This document shows positions 47,551 through 59,121 of a stretch of DNA of 64,000 nt, piece after piece (within the stretch, counting starts at the first letter, position 1; each line of letters starts with the position of its first letter). The notes under the pieces are model-generated. The model was not told where the DNA came from, made no database searches, and saw only the letters and a program-made list of their open reading frames with translations. This stretch comes from Hordeum vulgare subsp. vulgare (lineage: Eukaryota; Streptophyta; Magnoliopsida; Poales; Poaceae). The translations under genes were made by a program, and so were the position numbers. The stretch spans positions 322,597,186-322,661,185 of the forward strand of contig NC_058520.1 in assembly GCF_904849725.1 (NCBI RefSeq), written 5' to 3'.

Positions 47551-47568
47551 TGGCGCCGTTGCCGGGGA
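47551..47568 (+). other. Primer binding site of the gypsy element
   Basis: TGGCGCCGTTGCCGGGGA is the primer site typical of the Athila lineage of plant gypsy elements. It is intact, unlike the counterpart at 5120-5141. Confidence 0.9.
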
Positions 47569-50500
47569 ATGTCATCACCAACTACCAAGTGAGCCCACAC
47601 GAATTTTCAATCACTTGTTCCTATTTTTATTTTCTCGTATATTTAGCTGGTCTCATAAAAAGCAAAAATATCAAAATATGTACCTTTGCTTGTCACCAGT
47701 TTGCATCTTTGCTCTCTATTTTACTTGCCTAGCTATGCTATCTTTATCTTTGTCACACCAAAACAGAAAGTAAAATGCAAATACTAAGATGAATGGATCC
47801 TCATCCACTAGATAATCTTTTTAAAATACCCGTTTATGTTGAAACAATTTCTACTCAGAGTGCACTAGATTATCTTTTGAGGTCTTGCTTGAAAATCATG
47901 AATCCAAAAATTGTGAAATTTATAAAGTGATTAATGATTGTTCCTTGAATGAAAAGCATGATTGATATATTATTGAATTTGAACAATCCTACATGTAATC
48001 ATTATGATATAGGCAAGTGTGGTTATAGATATTTTCATGTTACTCACTTACCTCTCTCGGTATTCAAATTGTTAATGCTTCATTCTTCCTACTTGCTTAT
48101 GATAGACACTTCTTGTCTTGATAAATTCTTTGCTTATAAAATGCCTATGCATAGGAAGTATGTTAGACTTAAATTTTCTTCTCACATGTTTTATGACACT
48201 ATCTTTGTGATTAAATTCTTGTCTTTTATGTGGGCATTATTGAAATTTCAAGCCTATCTTAATGGCTATAAAGAAATAGCTTGTTGGGAGACAACCCAAT
48301 AATTATCATCTATTTCTGTTAGTGTGTGATAACTTGATTATTGCCTTTGTAATGATTGTGTTTTTATGTTTTAATTATTTTTTGTGCCAAGTAAATCCTT
48401 TGGGATGATTTACATGATGAGTAGAATTGATACGGTGCAAAAAAACTTTCACATCGAGTGCAGAATTCCTTTGATTTTACCGGAACATCTTTTTAAGCTG
48501 AAGTTTGTACATGGTATTGACATACAGATTCCTTAGGTATTCCTAATTTTCCAAAAAAATTGGAGTTAGAGAAGTATAGGTTCATTACAGATTACTAAAA
48601 AATGTTCTATTTTAGTCAGATCCTGTTTTTGCATGTGTAGGCTTGTTATGATGATGTTATGGATTGTATCGGGGGGTATAAGCTATGGAGGAGTTAAGAT
48701 ATAGTACCCTATGCTAAAATAAATTAAGAATCAATGTGTAACAACACCTGAAATTATTTTATATGTTGCTTATACTAACGGATCTCATGAAGATTTATTG
48801 AGTTTTATGTGATTGAAGTTTTCAAGTTTTGGGTATTGTGCCGATTGACAAAGGATTGAGGAGCACCAAAAACCTAAGCTAGGGGATGCCCAAGGCACCC
48901 CAAGGTAATATTCTAGGAAGAATCAAGTGTCTAAGATTGGTGATGCCCCGGAAGACATCCCCTCTTTTCGTCTCAATCCATCGGTATGTTACTTGGAACT
49001 ATATTTTTATTCATCACATGATATGAGTTTTGCTTGGAGAATCGTTTTCTTTTGTTTGCTTTTACTTTCAGTATACCGCACTCATTGTTTTTTTACACGC
49101 CTATTCGATAGGGAAATCACATCATCATAATTTGTTAGAATATTCTATGTTCTTCACTTATATCTTTTGAGCTTACTAGTTGCTCTAGTACTTCACTTAT
49201 ATCTTTTTGAGCACGGTGGCGCGTAGATTTTATAGAAATATTATGCTCTCGTTATTCACTTGTATTTGTTTCATAGCTGGATGAATAGTGACGGTAATTT
49301 GCATGGGTCATAATACTATATCAAAAATAATGAGTACCCAATGAATGATGATAAAAACCATCATGTAGCACACATAGAGAAATTGTGGGTTAATGATGTT
49401 GATGTGGTGATATGAAAAAGGTGTGAGTGCATCATTATTAATTCAGATAGGTGTCAATATTAATATATGTTAAACTTATTTTTCAACTAAATTTTTTAAA
49501 AGGCATGGTGATTATGTGTGAGCATTTCTATTCCTCGTTTAAAAATGTGTGTTGTTTTGAGTCAGAGCCGCGCGATGGTTAATTCCTACCAACTCTCTCC
49601 CTCGGGGCATGCAAGTAGTACTTTGTTTCATGATAAACCTAATAAAACTTTGCAGTAAGTATATGAGTTCTTCATGACTAATGTGACACTAGGGACATAC
49701 GCACTCTCACCTCCTCATATTTGTTAGCCTCTTCGGTACCGCGCATCGCCCGTTATCACCTTGAGGATCGGTGCAACTTTCGCTGGTGTATCCAAACGCA
49801 GTGACATGACATGCTCTATTTCACATAAGCCTTTTTATATACTCATCAAAATAGACACCATACCTACCTATCATGGCATTTCCATAGCCATTTCGAGATA
49901 TATTGCCATGCAAATGTCATCGTCACTTCACATGACTAGTTAGTTCATCATCATAATTGTTTGCATGATCATATAGAGCTGGCATAGTATTTCTGGCAAA
50001 ACCATCGTTCCTCATGTTTTTGATACATGTCATGCTAGATCTTTGCACATCCTGGTACACTGCCAGAGGCATTCATTCAGATTCATATCGTCCTATCAGT
50101 TTTCATGATGAATTGTAAGTAAATAAAACTGTGATGATCATCATTATTAGAGCATTATCCCAGTGAGGAAATAAAAATGGGAGAGTACAAATGATTCCAT
50201 ATAGAGGGTCTCATGTTATATCATTCATATGCTAGTGGGTATCACTTTTTCATAAAATTGGCTTGTATATTCCATGACAGGCATTCTAAAATTCCCGATG
50301 TATTCATCAGCATGCAAGTTGGATTCACACCCCACCTAGCTTCAGCGGAGCAATCCCTACTCCTTACAGCGATATCTATCGATGGGCATCTCCATAGCTC
50401 GTTGGTACTCATAGTTGATGTGAGATTATCTTCTCCACTTTTAACCCTTTGAAACCTACCACCACATTCTATTCCACCTTTTTGATATGTCCAATGGTTC

Positions 50501-50828
50501 ACAATCATGTATTATGTGAAGAATAAAAATTTGATGCGTATTGAAAAAGTACGATCCAATTGCTTGACTGGAACAGCGTGGTGCTTGACATTTGTATTAA
50601 TATGGTGAAGATGGAGCCATGCCTTGCTAATATAATAAAGATGGATGGGGGTAAAAAATCTCCAGGGATCGTATACTTTGAAAGAGTAATGTTTTATTAC
50701 TTATACCTATAAGTATTGCTATGTTAATATTTGTTAATGAGCATACATGCATAAGGTTACATCATGGATAGCATGTCACATCAAAAATCCTTTTTTTATC
50801 ATTTACCTACTCGAGGACGACCATGGCT

Positions 50829-50844
50829 TAAGCTTGGGGATGCT
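50829..50844 (+). other. Likely polypurine tract of the gypsy element
   Basis: TAAGCTTGGGGATGCT directly precedes the 3' LTR start TGATAC. The same arrangement is usual in related elements, where plus-strand synthesis starts from this purine-rich stretch. Confidence 0.55.
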
Positions 50845-52395
50845 TGATACATCTCCAACGTATCTATAATTTTTTATTGTTCCATGCTGATATATTATCA
50901 TTCTAGAATACTTTTTGGTATTTATTTACCTTTTATATTAGTTTGAGCACTAACTTATTGAACCAGTGCCCTGTGCCAGTTGCTATTTCTGCGTGTTTTT
51001 CACTTTGTGGGTTTTCCATACCAAACGAGGTCGAATTGCCGTAAAACTTTTTGATGATTTTTTGGACCAAAAGAAGACCAACGAGCATCGAAAGAAGGCT
51101 GAAAGCCTAAAGGGGGCCCACAAGCTAACAGGACGCGACCTGGGGGTGCGCCATGATAGCTTATTCCTCCCTCGTGGCTTTCCGACTCTGTTCTTTGGCT
51201 TATAAATTCTCATCTACACTAAAAACACGAGAGGGTCTTGAAACACTTTTTACGCTGCTACAAGTTTGTGTCCCGATAGGAGGCCATCTGGAGATCCATT
51301 TCGGCACCCTATCAAAGAGGGGATCGATCATGGAGGGCCTCTTCATCAACATTGCTGCCCTCAAGATGATGTGTGAGTAGTTCACCATAGACCTATGCGT
51401 CCATACCCAGTACCTAGATGGAAATCTCACTCTTCGGTCTTCATTACAATGATCATCGCATCTTTGGTTTGATCTATATGATGTAATTCCTTTTGTCCGG
51501 TGTGTTTGTTGGGATCCGATGAATTGTGGGTTTATGTTCATATCATCCTTGATAAATATTTGAGGCACATCTGAATACTTATATGATTATTATGTGCATG
51601 ATTATGATAGCTTGGTAATTCTCTCCGGTCTATTGAAATAGTTTGGCCAACTAGATCGATATTTCTTTGGTGAGAGAGGTGCGTTGTCGTAGGTTCAACC
51701 TGGTGAATTTATAGATCCCAGTGATAGAAGGGGACAAGATGCGTCTTTGTGTTGCTGCTACTAAGGCTAAAATGATGGGGTTTATTCATATTGCTTGAGT
51801 TTACTTTGTCTACATCATGTCATTGTTCTCCATGCATTAATCTATTTTACTTAATACTCTAGATGCATGCAGGATATCAGTCGATGAGTGGAGTAATAGT
51901 AATAGGTCCAGGAAGGAGTCGGCCTATTTTTTTATGGACGTGATGCCTATATACACATGATCATTTCCGTGAATATTACAGAACTATCCGCTTTTCTGTC
52001 AATTGCCCAACAGTAATTTGTTTACCCACCGTTTGCTATTTTTCCATGAGAGACGACATTAGGGAAATCTATGGCCCCGGGGTCTATTTACAACATACTG
52101 ATAAAACATTCATTACCTTGCTGGCATATAATTGTTTTTATTTTATCTCGCTTTATACAATTATCTACACACCTCACTTGCTTGCAAATAAGAAGACAAG
52201 AGGTTTGACAACCCTCTTGCCTGCGTTGGGTGCAAGTTGTTTGTTCTTTTGTGTGAAGCCGCTGAAGATGATTGTGGTTGCTATTCCTATTTGTTCGATA
52301 AACCTTGTTTCATAACTGAGGGAAATACTTACCCACTTTGTGTTGCGATAACCCGTTCCTCTTCACGGAAAACCCAACGTAGATCATGAGTACCA
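50845..52395 (+). mobile_element. Gypsy 3' LTR (Sabrina-like), uninterrupted
   Basis: It runs from TGATACATCTCCAACG to ATGAGTACCA, 1,551 bases. The 5' copy without the CACTA insertion is about 1,552 bases, so both are full length. The copies differ by scattered substitutions and small indels, which shows the insertion is not very recent. At the point where the CACTA interrupted the 5' copy, this one reads GGGGTTTATTCATAT without a break (about 51778-51792). Confidence 0.9.
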
Positions 52396-52479
52396 ATACC
52401 ACATCCGTTGCGAGTGATTTGTATATATAGTTTCTAAATACTTTGTATAATACAGAATTAGTCCTTACCATTTAAACTA
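52396..52479. other. Short spacer between gypsy and copia elements
   Basis: Eighty-four bases of AT-rich sequence without features; probably the remnant of the host site between two insertions. Confidence 0.5.
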
Positions 52480-53815
52480 TGTGAAAAATTGAAAGATCGA
52501 GATGGACCGAGAGGGGGTGAATAGGTACAATTACAAATTTTAGTTGTTACTTAGCAATTATTAGGCAATAATGCAGAATCTGAAATGTAGCCTAATAATT
52601 ACAAGGGCGATAAGGTGACAAGTATGATATACGAGTTAAGCACCTAAATAGATAAACAAGCCATAATAAAAAACTCATGAAACATATAAGGAGACAAGTA
52701 ACCACAAGTAAGGAGCTAGGGTTAGGAATAACCGCAACTCCGAGAGACGAGGACGTATCCCGATGTTCACTTTCTTGGAGGGAAGCTACGTCACCGTTTA
52801 GAGAGGTGGATGTTACCATGAAGGCACACCAATGCCACGAAGCCTCACCCTATTCTCTCCTTGATAAAACACCACGAAGGCTTTTCGCAACAACTAGGGC
52901 TAGGCCTTGAGGTGTCCTCCAAACCCTCACAAACTTTCCGGCGGAAATCAATGAACGATTCCTCACCGAAGTACTCCTACTTCCTAGGAGTCTCCAACCT
53001 CCAAGAGTACCAAGATGCACCACAAAAACAAGGGGAATTCAAATTTTTCTTTGGTGAATGTGTAGATCAGGCACTCCTCCTTCAATCCTCAAAAGATCAA
53101 GAGCTTTAGTTGGCTAAGGAGGGATAACTCCAAGAAATCGAGGTCTGGATATAGTGGAGAGAGAAATGGTGTCGTCACCTTCTTCGTGGGGAAGTTCCAG
53201 GGATGCCCCAGAAAATGCGGACCCCGAAAGTTCTCACCAAGTTTTGGGCTAACCAAAGAGTTTCCATCCTCTCTAGGGTACGCCGGAAGCTGCTAGAACT
53301 ATGGACGGAAATTCCGCTGCTAGGAAGCTCCGTCAAGCCCGGAAGTTCCAGCCAAGGTTCCGATAATGTTCCAGGCTACCCAGAGAGTTTGCACAAAAGT
53401 GCAGTGTTCCTCAGTGACTCAAAATCTTCCCGGAACAATCCCGGACCTTCTGGTCCCTGGAAGTTCCGGACGTCCCAGAAGTTCTGGCGTGATTAGAAAC
53501 ATTTCACAAGTATAGTATTCAGACCACTTTTGAAAATTAGTTGTGATAGGTCATATGTGTACGTGAAGTTGAATCTAAGGTATTTTCATGATGCACCCCC
53601 TCTTAATAGTGTGATTGCCCTAAGGACTCAAGAAAGAAGAAAACACTATGGCACACCCTTTTTACTTTTTCCATGTACAGGGAGAATAACCATCCATGCT
53701 TCACTTCAAATTTGACGGTGATGTTTTCATTAGAGCATGTGGTTAGAAACTCAAATGAAAGTGTCATATATGTCAAAAACTATTAAGGGCAACAATGCAC
53801 TTTCAGTCTCCCCCT
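52480..53815 (-). mobile_element. Copia 3' LTR
   Basis: On the minus strand the LTR starts TGAAAGTGCATTG at 53815, right after a polypurine tract, and would end ...TTTCACA at 52480. This gives about 1.34 kb with TG...CA ends. Its distal part (GATCGAGATGGACCGAGAGG and GGGTGAATAGG, plus strand) resembles the equivalent part of the left copia LTR (GTCTAGAGGGGGTGATTAG), so both belong to related groups. Several short frames in it (52677-53109, 53203-53496) have no domain. The 5' LTR is not in the window. Confidence 0.65.
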
Positions 53816-53817
53816 TT

Positions 53818-53829
53818 TTGACATAGATG
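53818..53829 (-). other. Polypurine tract of the copia element
   Basis: The minus strand reads AAAAAGGGGGAG immediately before the LTR start at 53815. This is the classic primer for plus-strand synthesis and fixes the LTR boundary and the element's orientation. Confidence 0.8.
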
Positions 53830-54359
53830 ACAACATTACTTGAGAGGGTAGCCACAAGGTATGTATGATGTAAAGCAGTTTCAATGAAAGGCAGAAACTC
53901 CTCCACAACCAATGTCTTACTTTAGATTTGCATTTGAATACATAAGACACGGTTGTAAGGAGCTCCCCCTCACATTGTGCTACCTACACAAGGAAGGACA
54001 TAGCAACATAGAATGATTTACTAAACTTGTTTTTTACATGTGATGGGACATATAAGGATATATTAATCATGATAAATGTCGCTCATAGTATGGGATAATA
54101 ATATAGAGCATATCCATGCAACATATTATAGACCCTGAAGTGCTCACACATGGATAGATAATTAAGGAACATATAACGCTAAGGTTTAAACAAGAGCAAG
54201 GGTTATAAGAGAAAAATAGAAGCAAAGGTTCCAATAAGCATAGAATAGGCAAATGAAGAACGATAAGTCAACGCCCAAGTCTATCAAGCAACCCAACATC
54301 TCCCGTTTTGACATAAAAATGGAAAAAAGCAAAAAACGAAGGATGCACTACCCCAGCCC
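53830..54359 (-). other. Non-coding stretch between additional ORF and 3' LTR
   Basis: AT-rich, no frame above 61 residues and no domain. It is the trailing region of the copia element. Confidence 0.55.
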
Positions 54360-55349
54360 CTAGGTGAGGGAAGCAGATGAGTCATCGGTTGACTCTCCAG
54401 AGGACACCCTGCCGTGAGGGCAATGAGAAGAGGCTTCATCTCCATCTTCGACATCAAACCGAGCATGGTTGTACTGGTATTTATCGAAAGGACTTACGTT
54501 AGACTTGGAACCGTGAGCAAGAGGCACACCAGATGCACGCAAGTCATCCTTCAGGGCCTTCATGCCCTCCTTCCTAGACTTGTGCTCCTCCCAGTGCTTC
54601 TTGTGCATATCTTGCTGCAGACAAAACATGTTCCTGAAAAGACTCCAAAATTTCTTGCTCTTTATAGACCCGGAGTCACTAGGTTCCCCACAACGATAAA
54701 TATGTGAGCGAGAGCAAAGTTCAAAGTGGTGTGCAGCCCTAGCATGAAGATCCTCCTCATCATCATCCTCAAACTCATTAAAAGTATCCTTGAATTTCTT
54801 AACCAACATGTTAACACTTGAATGAACAGTCAGACGCCGGCCAGCAGATTCTTCAGGAGAAACCTCAGAAATCATGGTAATGATATAGGGAGCATAGAAT
54901 GGCACCTTGCGGTTCATCACCACACTATACATTTCATGCCATACAAAATCCATCACATCAATGGGGCCCTGCTCAGAGTTGTGACAAGCATGGTAGAGAA
55001 GATTCATCAGGTGACCATGAATCTTGTTTTTGTCACCTACTTTGACTACAAGAACTTCATGAAAGATCCGGTGCATGATATCATAAAAGGGTAGAAGATC
55101 GCCAACAAAAACAACTTTTCCGCCAGGAAGGTGTAAATTAGCCAAGTGGTGGACCTGAAAGACCCCCTTTTCATGGATCTTGACCCCACGATCAACAGTA
55201 GTATCAGTGTACTCATAGGCCAAAATATGAGCCAACATAGAGAGTTGGGCAGAGAACTTCTCATCACCAGACATCAAAATAAGAGTACGCTGCATATCAG
55301 TCCCGAAATGCACCATGGCATAGAACTGAGCCACATGAGGTGGAGACAC
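54360..55349 (-). pseudogene. Additional ORF of a copia element, plant-transposon-protein domain
   Basis: This is one of the longest frames in the window, 329 residues without a stop. VAQFYAMVHFGTDMQRTLILMSG, then a stretch ending PFYDIMHRIF, then GPIDVMDFVWHEMYSVV and VPFYAPYI are, from memory, hallmarks of the putative plant transposon protein domain (Pfam Transposase_32-like) carried by additional ORFs of Triticeae retroelements. The C-terminal third is acidic, then charged and Ser-rich (FEDDDEEDLHARAAHH). Upstream sequence to about 55610 continues the same domain (GPRFWTAFPQRTYHEIL) but is separated by stops near 55470 and 55355. A basic Lys-rich frame at 55910-55689 may be its original N-terminus. 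It follows the reverse transcriptase on the same strand. Its role in the retroelement is unknown. Confidence 0.6.
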
Positions 55350-55887
55350 ATCAGGCTAAAAACTCATGAGATGAAGGATGTTGAGCTTGACACACATACT
55401 ATGGATCCCATCAAAATATGCAGTTTTGGTGGGAATCTTGTCAAAATGAGTTGTGTTGATACTCTTTCAAATGACACATTTGTTGACAAACTGAGTGAGA
55501 ATCTCATGATAGGTGCGTTGCGGAAATGCAGTCCAAAACCTGGGGCCAGCCATACTTTCACGGTCGTGAGGATAAGGATTGTTCCTACGCTGAGCAACCC
55601 ACTCTGGTGTTGGTAGTTATTTCATAGAGACATGCACATGTGGAGGAGGATCAACAGGAACATGCTTGGCCTTCTTGGAAGTATTCTTTCACTTCTTGGA
55701 ATGAGTGGGAACAAGAGGAGGGGTGCCATGGTCTTCAGACTCAACATTAGCCTTAGGATGGCGGTCAAACATGTTCTCATGACCTAAAAAAACAGCCCTA
55801 GTCTTCTTGACACTCTTTTTGGGTTTCTGTTCATACACCTTGGATGTGCGAGCACCCGAGCCAGAACTGCGTGTGTTTGTATCTTCA
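55350..55887 (-). pseudogene. Decayed N-terminal part of the additional ORF
   Basis: Minus-strand pieces continue the 54360-55349 frame upstream in changing frames: a stretch with FWTAFPQ and HFDKIPTKTAYFDGI, and a basic segment at 55910-55689 with KVYEQKPKKSVKKTR. At 55888-55910 this basic frame overlaps the end of the reverse transcriptase remnant. The RNase H region that should lie between the two is missing. Confidence 0.5.
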
Positions 55888-56690
55888 TTAAGAAGAATTT
55901 TGGTTGGCATGGGTGTCTTTGCATGGACTAGTGTTTGTCATTATGAACTTTGCAAGAATGTCCTTGACATACTTCGTTTGAGACAAGAAAATTCCTTCTT
56001 GACATTGTTGAATTTGACAACCGAGGAAGAACTTCAAGTCCGCATTAAGTGACATCTCAAAGGTCTTCGTCATGGAATCAGGAAACTTCTTGCATAAATG
56101 GATGTTAGGAGAACCAAAAATGATATCATCTATGTAAATTTGGCTTAAGATCGAATCACCCTTTTCCCTCTTTGTGGATAGAGTCGGGTAAATCACCCCT
56201 CTCACAAAACCACCGTCGAGTAGAAACAACTTCAAATGATCATACCAAGCATGAGGTGCTTGTTTGAGGCCATACAAAGTGTTGTGAAGTTTGTACATAT
56301 AGTCTTTGTGATCGGGGTCAACGAAACCGGGTGGTTGTGATACATATACTTCTTCTTGTTAAGGACCAATAAGAAAATCACTCTTCACATCCATTTGATG
56401 TAAGTAAAACCATTGAAAGCAGCATAAACAAGTAAGATGCAAATTGATTCAAGATGGGCAATGGGGGCAAAGGTCTCATCAAAGTCCAAACCTTCAACTT
56501 GTGAGAACTCTTGATCCACTAACCTGGCATTGTTTCTGATGATTAAGCCATTCTCATCTTGTTTGTTCTTGAAGATACATTTTGTTCCAATGACATTGTG
56601 CTCCTTGGTTGGTCTTCTAACTAAAGACCACACTTTGTTGCGCTTGAAGCTGTTCAACTCTTCTTGCATCGCAACAAGCCAGACATTGTC
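55888..56690 (-). pseudogene. Copia reverse transcriptase remnant (RVT_2)
   Basis: Three minus-strand pieces make an RVT_2 domain. The piece 56762-56385 has NKVWSLVRRP, NVIGTKCIFKNKQDENG and LDFDETFAPIAHLESI. The join at about 56384-56300 reads DVKSDFLIGP, a stop, then VYVSQPPGF. The piece 56298-55888 has [15 protein letters not shown] and the polymerase motif YIDDIIFGS. Both metal-binding Asp positions (DVKS and YIDD) are therefore present, but a stop and frame changes break the enzyme. It ends in DTHANQ, just where RNase H should begin. Confidence 0.85.
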
Positions 56691-57377
56691 AGTCAGTGCA
56701 TCTTGTGCCTTCATTGGCACAACACTAGAGACAAACAAAATGTGGGCACAAAAGTTTGTCAATTGTTTATGAGTGACTCTACCTTCCTATATCCTGAGAA
56801 GAATTTGATCAACATCAACACGACTGGCCACATGACGCATTATGGAGGTTAATGTTTCATGAGGTTCAACTTCATTCCCATTATCAACATCTTCAACATA
56901 AGGATTTATAATTTGTGGTGGAAGATATTCTTATTAATGCATAATTTGCTGAGGTTCACCATCATCAGAAGGTTCGTCATCATCGACATGTGCATGTTCT
57001 TGTTCTTCTACTTGATGATGAACTTGCTCGTGTTCTTGTACTTGACGGTGAACATCTTCTTTCTCTTGGATTATGGACTCCTCTTGAGGGATGATATCTT
57101 GTGGTGATGTAGGTGTAGTAGTTAGGTAAGCATGAGTGGTGCTTTTGTACTCACCTTCACCTTCACAAGGAACATGTTCCATTGGAGGGAGAGGACCCAC
57201 ACCCATGGTTAAAATGTCTTGCGAAGGATCTTCGTCACCTGCATTACTTAGATCAGCTTGCTCCCCATGGGAGCCATTAAATTCATCAAACACCACGTCG
57301 CAAGTTTCTACAATCCATCTGGTGGGTTTTTAGTAGACCCTATAGGCATGGGAATTTGATCCATAACCAACAAATGT
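56691..57377 (-). pseudogene. Copia integrase C-terminal linker
   Basis: The 120-residue frame 57296-56934 is acidic and Gln/His-rich (QVQEHEQVHHQVEEQEH, DDDEPSDDGEPQQIMH). This is the usual low-complexity linker between integrase and reverse transcriptase in copia polyproteins. MVFDEFN at its start matches the end of the integrase-associated VVFDE motif. The flanking bases are decayed linker. Confidence 0.65.
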
Positions 57378-58006
57378 TCATTCGGTTGTTTTAGATTGAC
57401 ATTTTCCTAACTGTTCTCTCTTGTTGAGAATGAAATATTTGCAAACAAATACCCAAAAATACTTGACATTTAGCTTGTTTTTGGTTATCAGTTCATATGG
57501 TGTCTTCTCTAAGATGTTGCAAAGGAAGAGACGATTTGATCCATGGCATGCGGCGTCGACGACTTCTGCCCAAAAGCTATGAGGTGATTTGTACTCATGG
57601 AACTTGGACCTTGCCGTCTCCACAATTGTGTGGTTCTTCCTCTTGTCTACCCCATCTAGTTGTGGGGTATATGGTGTGGGGTACAGATGCTCAATTCCTT
57701 CATCACTAAGAAGTCCTCCAAGGTGTAGTTCTTGAATTCGGATCCATTGCCACTTCTTATTTCCAAGATTTCTTTCTCAAACTTTCGTTGAGCTTGCTTG
57801 GAAAATATGATGGTGATCTTTGTCTCATCCTTGGATATGAGAAAAAACACCCATGTGTATCTTGAGTAATCATCAACAATGATGAAGATCTCGTCCTCGG
57901 ATTTGATAAAGAACACCCATGTGTATCTTAAGTAATCATCAACAATGACAAACCCATACTTCTTCCCACCAAGTCTTTCCCATAAAGGAGGCCCAAATAG
58001 ATCCAC
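57378..58006 (-). pseudogene. Copia integrase core remnant with internal duplication
   Basis: The minus strand starts MDLFGPP (58006) and reads GGKKYGFVIVDDY, the first catalytic Asp region of the DDE core. Then VDDY-RYTWVFF appears twice, from a 66-bp in-frame tandem duplication. FEKEILEIRSGNGSEFKN follows; the family has DHG or DNG here and the second catalytic Asp has become Gly or has been shifted. After a frame change, 57623-57378 has SPHSFWAEVVDAACH and LEKTPYEL, the third-residue region and C-terminal part. Integrase inserts the DNA copy into the genome; this one cannot. Confidence 0.85.
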
Positions 58007-58672
58007 ATGAAGGATCTCTAAAGGTCTTGAAATTGATACTATATTCTTGGGGGTGATCTTATTGATGTTGCTTATCGGTTATGCCTCCACTACACACACA
58101 ATATTTCTCAAAAGATATATTGGTTATTCAAATGATGTGTTCACCCGTTAAGAGATCTTGAAGATTTCCCATGTCGACATGGGATAGCCAGTGATGCCAT
58201 ATCCATCCCTTATCGGCCTTGGATATGAGGAAAGTTGCATGGAATGTGCTCTCTTTAGAGAAATTAGTCGTGTAAAGGTTGCCATACAACTCCCCCATAA
58301 AGGCAAATTCAAGAGTATATCTCTTAATCTTTTACATCCATTATCCCGAGTAGTGTATCATAACCAACAAAGGCCAATTGACGAATGAAAAGCAAGTGAT
58401 ATTTAAGGGATTGGACAAGCATGACATTTGCACGTGACATGTCATTGGTGATAGCCACCTTACCCAACACAAGTACATGTCCTTTAGACCCTCAACCAAA
58501 GATAATGCTCATAAATGGTCGAATAGCTTCCATGAAGTCCATGAGCAATGTGCCATCTCGGGTCTTATGATTGGTGCATCTGCTAACAATCACTCATTTC
58601 AATCCATCGGATAAGGCAGCCTACAAACATTTAAAGTATTGGTTAGAGGCACCTATTTTACAATGGGACCTC
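58007..58672 (-). pseudogene. Copia protease and GAG-pre-integrase remnant
   Basis: Reading minus strand, ADKGWIWHHWLSHVDMGNLQDL near 58210-58160 is the GAG-pre-integrase domain (the HLSH zinc-binding type), and EILHVDLFGPP leads into the integrase. Further upstream, 58591-58567 reads IVSRCTNH, the place of the protease motif IVDSGCTNH, with the catalytic Asp codon deleted and Gly changed to Arg. Many stops break the segment, and no long frame survives. Confidence 0.65.
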
Positions 58673-59121
58673 TCAAGTTAGTAACATGGGTCTTAGAAAC
58701 CCAAATTGCATAGAAACAAAAGGCATTCCTATGGCCAACGAATTGTGCATAACATCTCCATCTTTTGAATTGCGAAGCACATATGATGGAGGCATACATA
58801 CTTTTGGCTTGTTAGGAGTAGGCTGGCCCCTTGTGGCCTTCCTACTCGCAAAATTCCCAATGTTACCCATTCCTTCCTTTGTGTGCCCTTCTCGCGCAAA
58901 TATCTCCTTGAGTGGAGTTGTGGCCTTATGTGTCGCCATTTTATTCTTACATGTGCTTCCATCAAATCCAAGCCCTTCCTTAACCACAACCTCCTTGTGT
59001 TGACTCAACACTTCATTGAGGGTTTTTTGTCCTTGGGCACATGACATGAGCCCTTTTTCAATTTGAGCCTTCAGCAACCGGTTCTCCTCAAGTACGCTAG
59101 CTAGGTCACTACTAGGGTAAG
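58673..59121 (-). pseudogene. Copia gag C-terminal part, cut by an LTR insertion
   Basis: The frame has a coiled-coil segment LASVLEENRLLKAQIEKG followed by LNEVLSQHKEVVVKEGLGFD and a Lys/Thr-rich tail. This is the standard C-terminal gag of this copia group, just before the protease. It stays open for more than 130 residues. The N-terminal gag, primer site and 5' LTR are absent because a BARE-like LTR begins at 59122, inside gag. The first residues of the predicted frame (59167-59122) belong to that LTR. Confidence 0.8.

Larger units (their letters stand above)
47540..50844 (+). mobile_element. Gypsy interior without gag-pol (non-autonomous)
   Basis: Only 3.3 kb separates the primer site from the 3' LTR. 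No gag, protease, reverse transcriptase or integrase motif is found in any frame; the longest frame inside is 117 residues (47949-48302) and unrecognised. An ATG with GATCCTCATCC follows at about 47790, where related elements start gag, but it stops at once. Around 48870-48990 the sequence resembles the region after pol in Athila-lineage elements (GGGGATGCCC, GATGCCCCGGAAGACATCCC). The right edge has AAGCTTGGGGATGCT just before the LTR, which would be the polypurine region. It is a derivative that would need proteins of a complete relative. Confidence 0.75.

Noticed and set aside
47195..47773. 192-residue plus-strand frame
   Set aside because: It spans the LTR end and the primer binding site and has no domain.
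9250..52400. A 5-bp target duplication for the gypsy element (atatg / atacc)
   Set aside because: Only three of five bases agree, so I do not claim it. One flank may have been altered later.
52677..53496. Plus-strand frames of 77-97 residues
   Set aside because: They lie antisense inside the copia 3' LTR 52480-53815 and show no domain.
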